Source: Setoptus koraiensis | Lineage: Eukaryota > Arthropoda | Direction of reading: 5' to 3' | Length of the DNA: 64,000 nucleotides | NCBI GenBank assembly: GCA_048013815.1 | Contig: CM106585.1 | Coordinates: 15,996,001 to 16,060,000, forward strand | Shown here: one piece after another, positions 58,642-64,000 of the stretch | How the letters are laid out: each line of letters opens with the position of its first letter | Position numbering within the stretch: position 1 is the first letter of the stretch | The notes under the pieces: model-generated | Database searches by the model: none | What the model was told of the DNA's origin: nothing | What the model saw: the letters and a program-made list of their open reading frames with translations, nothing else | Translations under genes and position numbers: made by a program

Positions 58642-60284
58642 TCACTCGTAAGGTTGTATCATCCAGTTGAATATTAATTCTTTGAATTGATTAGACATAA
58701 ATCGAGGGTCTAAATCGGGAAAGTAATCTTCATAACCAACACTTGCCCCTGTTCCAAAAACGTCCAATACCATTCTATTAATTTGATGCAATCTGTGGTC
58801 GCTTATATTGTCCAAGAACTTCATGTAAGAAGGTCTTACATACTTGGGCTCTAGAGCAAATGTGTATAATATTGTTGCTGCTGAGATAGAGTATATCATG
58901 AGTATGGTAAAATTGAAATAATGAACTTTCTTTTCCTTGGCGGCTTGAAGATAGTACTGTTCAACTGCCTTCCACATAATGTACATACTAATCGAAGAAC
59001 GAGGACTAATTACCATGCTAGAACCAGCAACAAATCCAGAAACTAGAGCGTGCCAATCTTTGTCGTTGCTATTGGAATAATAGCGTAAGCAGCAATGAAC
59101 GAGTCTACCGGACGATACTAATGTTGCCAAGAACAAACCAAACCTCACCGAGCCTGGCGACTTTAAGGCTGACAGAAGGGCTGTTCGAGGATCTCGCACC
59201 AACAGCAAGGGTTTGGAGGACACTTTAAGTAGTGATTGAATGGCATATCCTATCGCAAATCTACTCAACGTAGGACTGAAAATATATTTAAGGCAACCAT
59301 CTTCATGTGGGCAGCTGTGGTGCTTGAACGACAGGAAGTCGAATTTTTGACTTAGATAACATTTGATTTGTTTAGTTAAGTAGAATTCGGAGGCTAAATT
59401 TCGAATTTTATCCACCATAGATATGTTTTGATGTGTGGGACTTGAATCGAGCTGACTGAATAAAACATCACTCTTTGGCACATTAGAACTATCCATACTT
59501 TTGTTGGACATCAGCTCTTCAAGATGGTGGCTAGATTTGTTGTCAGTTGGAAAACGATGCTGGAGTTTTGGAATCGAGCGCGACTTTGCCTCGTCTCTAC
59601 CAATCAGGATCTTGACGATCATACTGATGGGATCATGGCCAAATCCATGCTTCTTTATAAAGTAATACCAGGCTGCAAGACTCGTCGCGAATAACAAAGT
59701 TTCTCCATTCTTTATGGGTTTAAAATACCCTTTATCAACCATCATCCTGAATACGGTTTCTGATGCTAAATTTAGCACATAGAATGCCAGAGCTTGTCTC
59801 CTGGATGGCTTCTCTATTGTGAGAGACATAAGTGAGGAAATTAAGCCAGGAGCACAAACCAACACTCGATAATAGAATCGACCGAATCCTTGTCTGAAAG
59901 CACAACCGATAAGCGTACCATTATAAGCATGAAAGAATATGAATCCAGAAGATCGCAATATTGAAATCAGCGTATCCAAAGATGACTTCAAATCGTATTT
60001 GCGCTGTATTGCAACTTGTGAAAACACATATAACATTACATAAAGTGGCAGTATTTTCATTCCAGCCGCAGCTGACACCTCGAGTGCTGCATCAGTACAA
60101 CTTGGAGTCCTATAATATTAAGAATAATTGTAGATATCATTATTATTGGAAAGTGTTTCATTTATAGAGTCAAGTTTGACCATGTATCTTACCAGGTGTG
60201 TCCCACTTCATAACAGTTGTACCCGAAGGACCATTCAGGTCCTAAGAGCTGTGTGTAAAATTGTTTGCTCAACACTGATGGCAT
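58642..60284 (-). CDS. TMEM135: TMEM135, peroxisome/mitochondria-associated membrane protein
   Basis: Exon 1 (60284-60193) encodes 30 aa ending GYNCYEVGHT; an 83-bp intron (ACCTG|GTAAGA to TATTATAG|G, phase 2) leads to exon 2 (60109-58642), giving 519 aa (human 458). The spliced NCYEVGHTWTPSC matches human NCYEIGHTWHPSC, which fixes the first exon. Further blocks are ERKSRR-like EKPSRRQALAFYVLNLASET, KNGETLLFA, CPHEDGCLKYIF, GFVAGSSMVISPRSSISMY and LDVFGTGASVGYEDYFPDLD. There are several membrane spans. The family is linked to peroxisome lipid handling and mitochondrial dynamics. A hydrophilic stretch of about 70 residues (around LEELMSNKSMDSSNVPK) lengthens the middle loop. On the minus strand AATAAA lies at 58538-58543. 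Confidence 0.94.
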
Positions 60285-63200
60285 GATTCAATTGGAGAAT
60301 CGCTTGATATTTGGAATAATCTATTTAGGATTTTGTGTTTGACTTTGCAGTCATTCAGGTTAGCACGAAGAAATGTTCCAGCATAGTTTACCTCTACTAT
60401 AAACTTGTTTTTCAGTTGTGCAAAATTTCAACAGATTGTGCTCTAGATCAGCCCAAATCTAAATTTCAATTCCAACATGCTCATCACTATTCTGATATAT
60501 TCTTGAGGACAGATACTCTAATTGTCCTTATGAAATCACTTCCTTCTGGAATTATATTTGAGGTCTATCTTTATTATCATACTGTTTGATCATCAAGCAA
60601 TGTTTTAAAATATTATCTGCGACAAGTCAGATAGCGTGGAATATGTCTTATTTCTGCAGCTTGGCTTATTGTTGAAAAGAGTTGATGGTCGTCTTAGATC
60701 AAGTAATTATTCATGCTCAAATTGTGAATGCACTCAATAAAAATCGATTGAAGTTTGAAAATCTACCTCAATAGGGACCAAGTTTCTACGAAGTTCAACG
60801 AAATTTCTTCAATTCGACAAGCGTGTATCTATCTTCAGTGCTTCCCAATTAACTATCGCATGCATTTGGAAAGAGACAGCTTGTATAGTGTGCGATATTC
60901 TATCGTGAATGCTATCTATTAATTATGAATGTTACGCAAGGTATAAAATAGTAGAGTTGTAACTCTCATAGACTTAGGTTTTCAAGTTACTTGACTCAAG
61001 AGCTGTCTGTGTCTTTATGGTGGGAAACGAAGAGTGAAGATTGCATAAGTTAAATGTTTACATAATAACTCAATTCGATAGAATGATTATAGCATAAAGC
61101 GACAACTTTTTAATATTCAGCTAGTAGGTTGTTCGATGTAGTTAAATTGTGAATTTTATGAAGAAATGCTTCTTTGGCGTGCAAAATCTTACTTGACTAG
61201 TTATACAGCACCAATTATAGATCACTAATTATAATTCAGTAGCTGATGTTGAAGATTATCACGGTAGACAGATGCAAGATATTATGTTATCTAATGGGAG
61301 TAAAAGTAGCTGGTTATGGGACGAAAGTGACTTCAATTTTCTCTGTGAAAATCAACGATCTTGAAGGAACGGGTGATAACGAACACAAAAAAGTCGGCCG
61401 TTGATAGTTAGATAACACTAGAACACTAGATATCAGGTAGATCCATTGTTATGATGAGATTGTTTTACTTTGGTTGGTTTCTTCGAACAGAGAATCGCTG
61501 GCACGGATTGATACGCGTGTTAGTTTAATTGAGCACGCTACTGGTTTTGATTTTGAGCTGTGATTAGGGATCTTGGTCTCATATAATGTATCGTGTCGAC
61601 TTGGAGTGTTACTATTGATTGCAACTGATTTATGTGCCGCGATAAAACAACTTGTGTTGAGGCAATCTTGTTGTTTCCAACTAGACACACTAGTTTGCTG
61701 CGAGCAGGCTTGCGATCAATAACTCATGATTCTTACATGATAACTTGGAGTTGGAACGAAGATGTTTTTATCTACCGGTTGTTGTTTCTGAGTGTGTGTG
61801 TCGTTCGTTAGACGTTCATCATTAGAAGAATGACATAGTAACAATAATAAGGTTGCTGTCGGCGGTTGCATGCGAGAGGACTTGTAGTTGTTGTTAGGCT
61901 TGCACTTGTTGCATATTAGCGAGCTAGACACTGACTACTACTACCACTACTGGTACTGGGCGCGACGCAAGATTAGATTGCACAATCTGGCTTCTTTGAG
62001 CGTTCTCGTTGCAGGCATCGGGTGAGGGGGATACAGTGCGTCAATATAAGCTACTAATTGAGGATACTTTCTTAACTGAACTGATAGACACTGACTAGAC
62101 GGCAATGAAAATGATTCGAATGCAACCAAATGAATTAAAATGCGTCAATTATGCAGATTATCGGAGTGTTGATTGCACGGGGCTGTTTTAATACGGCTTA
62201 CGGGGGATTGCAATGATAATAATAATAAGCTAATTCTCACTTTGATGTTACTTTAATTGTCATTGACATGCGAACAGCATCGGTTTGTTTGTCCAATTGC
62301 GACACAATCAATTAACTGATCACATAATATATTGTTGCGTCCTGGCAACAGGAAACGTTGGCGAGTTAAATTGCGTTGAAATGTTAATGCGTTGCTAAGA
62401 TTAAGAAGGTTCGCCAACGGTCTGTCCGTTCCATCGGTGTCCGGGCGTTAAGTGATATTACGCGCGCCAACACAAAGCCAAGCGGATCCCGGATCGAACG
62501 ATTGCCCCTCGATTGTCTCAATCGTTATGAGTCCATGCGCAACAATGGCGCCCAGAACTAACAATAGTTCGCTCGTTACTGACGAGCGATCGTTAGTTCT
62601 CATTAGCGACCGGCACGCCTGTTGCAGTTTGTGCGCGGGATGGGGGGGACGGGGCGGGGGGCAATGCTCTAGTCACTGGAGTCCAGTCACTAGACTCTAC
62701 TGGCGAGTTGTGTGGATAGAATCTTCACTGAAGTTCAGTGCGCCCGTGTGCCATGCATACCGAACATACTGCACACACACACACACACACTGTGTAGCCG
62801 GCATGTCTGGTGTTTGTGCAGACGAATGCAAGGTGGTCGCAAATTGTAAGTCACACAACGCTCGCTTGCACAGTCGCAGTGGCCACATTGCCCAATAGCG
62901 AATCACCACACCGTATGCGTGTGTGCGTGCGAGAAAGTTCGATCCCATGCAAAATGGCGACCCAGTTTGGGTGTGCGGCCGATCGAATGAATTGGTCGGC
63001 AACCGTGCTGACAATTCATTCGACGATTGTCACACAATTGCGTTCGTTCGACGCTCGACAAAGTGCGCGGCGCGCATACACAATTGCGCATGTCGACAGC
63101 AACACACCAACGACTCGTCCACACGAAGCGGCCAGCGCACGCACTGACCGCACTGCTCAAATCACTCGAAACCGGCACCGATCAACTGTTGACACCGCCG

Positions 63201-64000
63201 GCTCTAATTGGCTAATTCGCTTGCCCACTCAAGTGTGAGCCTCTTCTCCATTGGTAGCTCTGCCGAGTGCCCAAAGTCACTGTATGGCAGCATCGTGTCA
63301 AGCGGGCCACTAAGAACGCAACTGAAAGGGGGCGGTTTTGCCTCCATCATGCATGTGCTTGCAAGTTAGTGAGCCAGTTACTACGCTTACAATTAGACAA
63401 TTGTTGCTCTCGTTTGCTGAATCACCCATTTCCCAATTTAATTGATATTGGTCATTGCGTTCGTTAGACACTTAACTAACTTTACTTTCTGCCTACACTC
63501 ACTGGCGATCGAGTTTCATCTAACTAGCGAGCTTGCCAGCGTTTGGACTGTAGGATATTCGTAACGCAACAGTCGTCATTGTCAGTCGTAGTATTTTCTG
63601 AAAACATTTTCGGCCGTCCATAAGATCAACTGAAACAATGACAATAACTAGATTAGTGCGAAAGGCCTGAAACTTATCGTGCGCGCTTTCTATAATCAGG
63701 CACAAAAACCAACTGACATCCTAATTCCACAGACAGGTTTACACATTAACGCTAAGCAGCAACCGTTGCTCGTTGTTGTTTGTTGTCCACAAACCGACGA
63801 CAAGTTTCAACAGTCACTCTATTCATTCGTTTACTATTTGGACAACAGTCAATTGAGACAACAACTAACGGCTGTGGACTTAATGAGCCGGATAAAACAC
63901 AGGGAAAGCGGTGAAATATTGGTCTGGTTAGCTTCGTCTCCCACTCTCCTGGAGCATCGCATGACAGCAAGCGACAAGCTGGTTTTGACCGTGGACCTGA
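60285..64000. other. Upstream flank of TMEM135; no gene recognised
   Basis: 60.3-62.2 kb is AT-rich spacer. From about 62.4 kb the base composition turns GC-richer, with G runs (62640-62661), a short CA run (62772-62790) and many CGAC/GCGC words, possibly a promoter or 5' region of a gene beyond the window. No coding exon can be supported. Confidence 0.45.

Noticed and set aside
1-64000. Transposable elements, retrovirus-like elements, tRNA or rRNA genes
   Set aside because: I saw no reverse transcriptase, integrase, transposase, capsid or envelope motif, no long terminal repeats, and no B-box GGTTCGA consensus in a tRNA-like setting. Reading by eye could miss short degenerate copies; RepeatMasker and tRNAscan-SE would decide.

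Overview
This is eukaryotic nuclear DNA, most likely from a small arthropod; a mite or other chelicerate is my guess, not shown. The signs are GT-AG introns, AATAAA signals, conserved animal genes (KICS2, TMEM135, DNAJC22, LEPROT, TMEM258, DOHH, IK, ACSL3/4-type), and two cuticle or apical-matrix genes (one chitin-binding CPAP1-type, one ZP-N protein). I saw no bacterial, viral, LTR or transposon gene.

Layout. (1) 1-24 kb: two large minus-strand genes in CAA/CAG- and GTT-rich DNA. A 2,197-aa disordered protein ends in one chitin-binding type-2 domain (372-7108). A 1,046-aa membrane protein has a ZP-N domain but no ZP-C (15588-18996). The long spacers between and beyond them hold minisatellites, two hairpins, repeated TTGCGCAA palindromes and a few unassigned splice donors. 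(2) 24-49 kb: a gene-dense, less GC-rich block. It holds a secreted Q/Y/A-rich repeat protein, LEPROT/LEPROTL1, KICS2, TMEM258, a five-knuckle CCHC Gly-rich protein, an orphan single-finger nuclear protein, DNAJC22 (fly wurst), a cytosolic/mitochondrial histidyl-tRNA synthetase, a short IK/RED protein, deoxyhypusine hydroxylase and a 1,028-aa long-chain acyl-CoA synthetase. (3) 48.5-58.6 kb: a 10-kb gap between two convergent genes, with microsatellites and several good splice donors but no recognised gene. (4) 58.6-60.3 kb: TMEM135. (5) 60.3-64 kb: no gene recognised.

Most conserved genes are intronless or keep one short intron near the 5' end; this looks like intron loss acting from the 3' side. 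By homology I placed small first exons for LEPROT, KICS2, TMEM135 and DNAJC22, which restore the family N-termini. The block-2 genes are unrelated housekeeping functions (translation and hypusination, nutrient sensing, lipid activation, membrane traffic, N-glycosylation), packed divergently or convergently. The sharpest case is HARS and IK, whose stop codons lie 32 bp apart and whose poly(A) signals interlock. The CPAP1-like and ZP-N genes may share a role in the apical extracellular matrix, which is inference from their domains.
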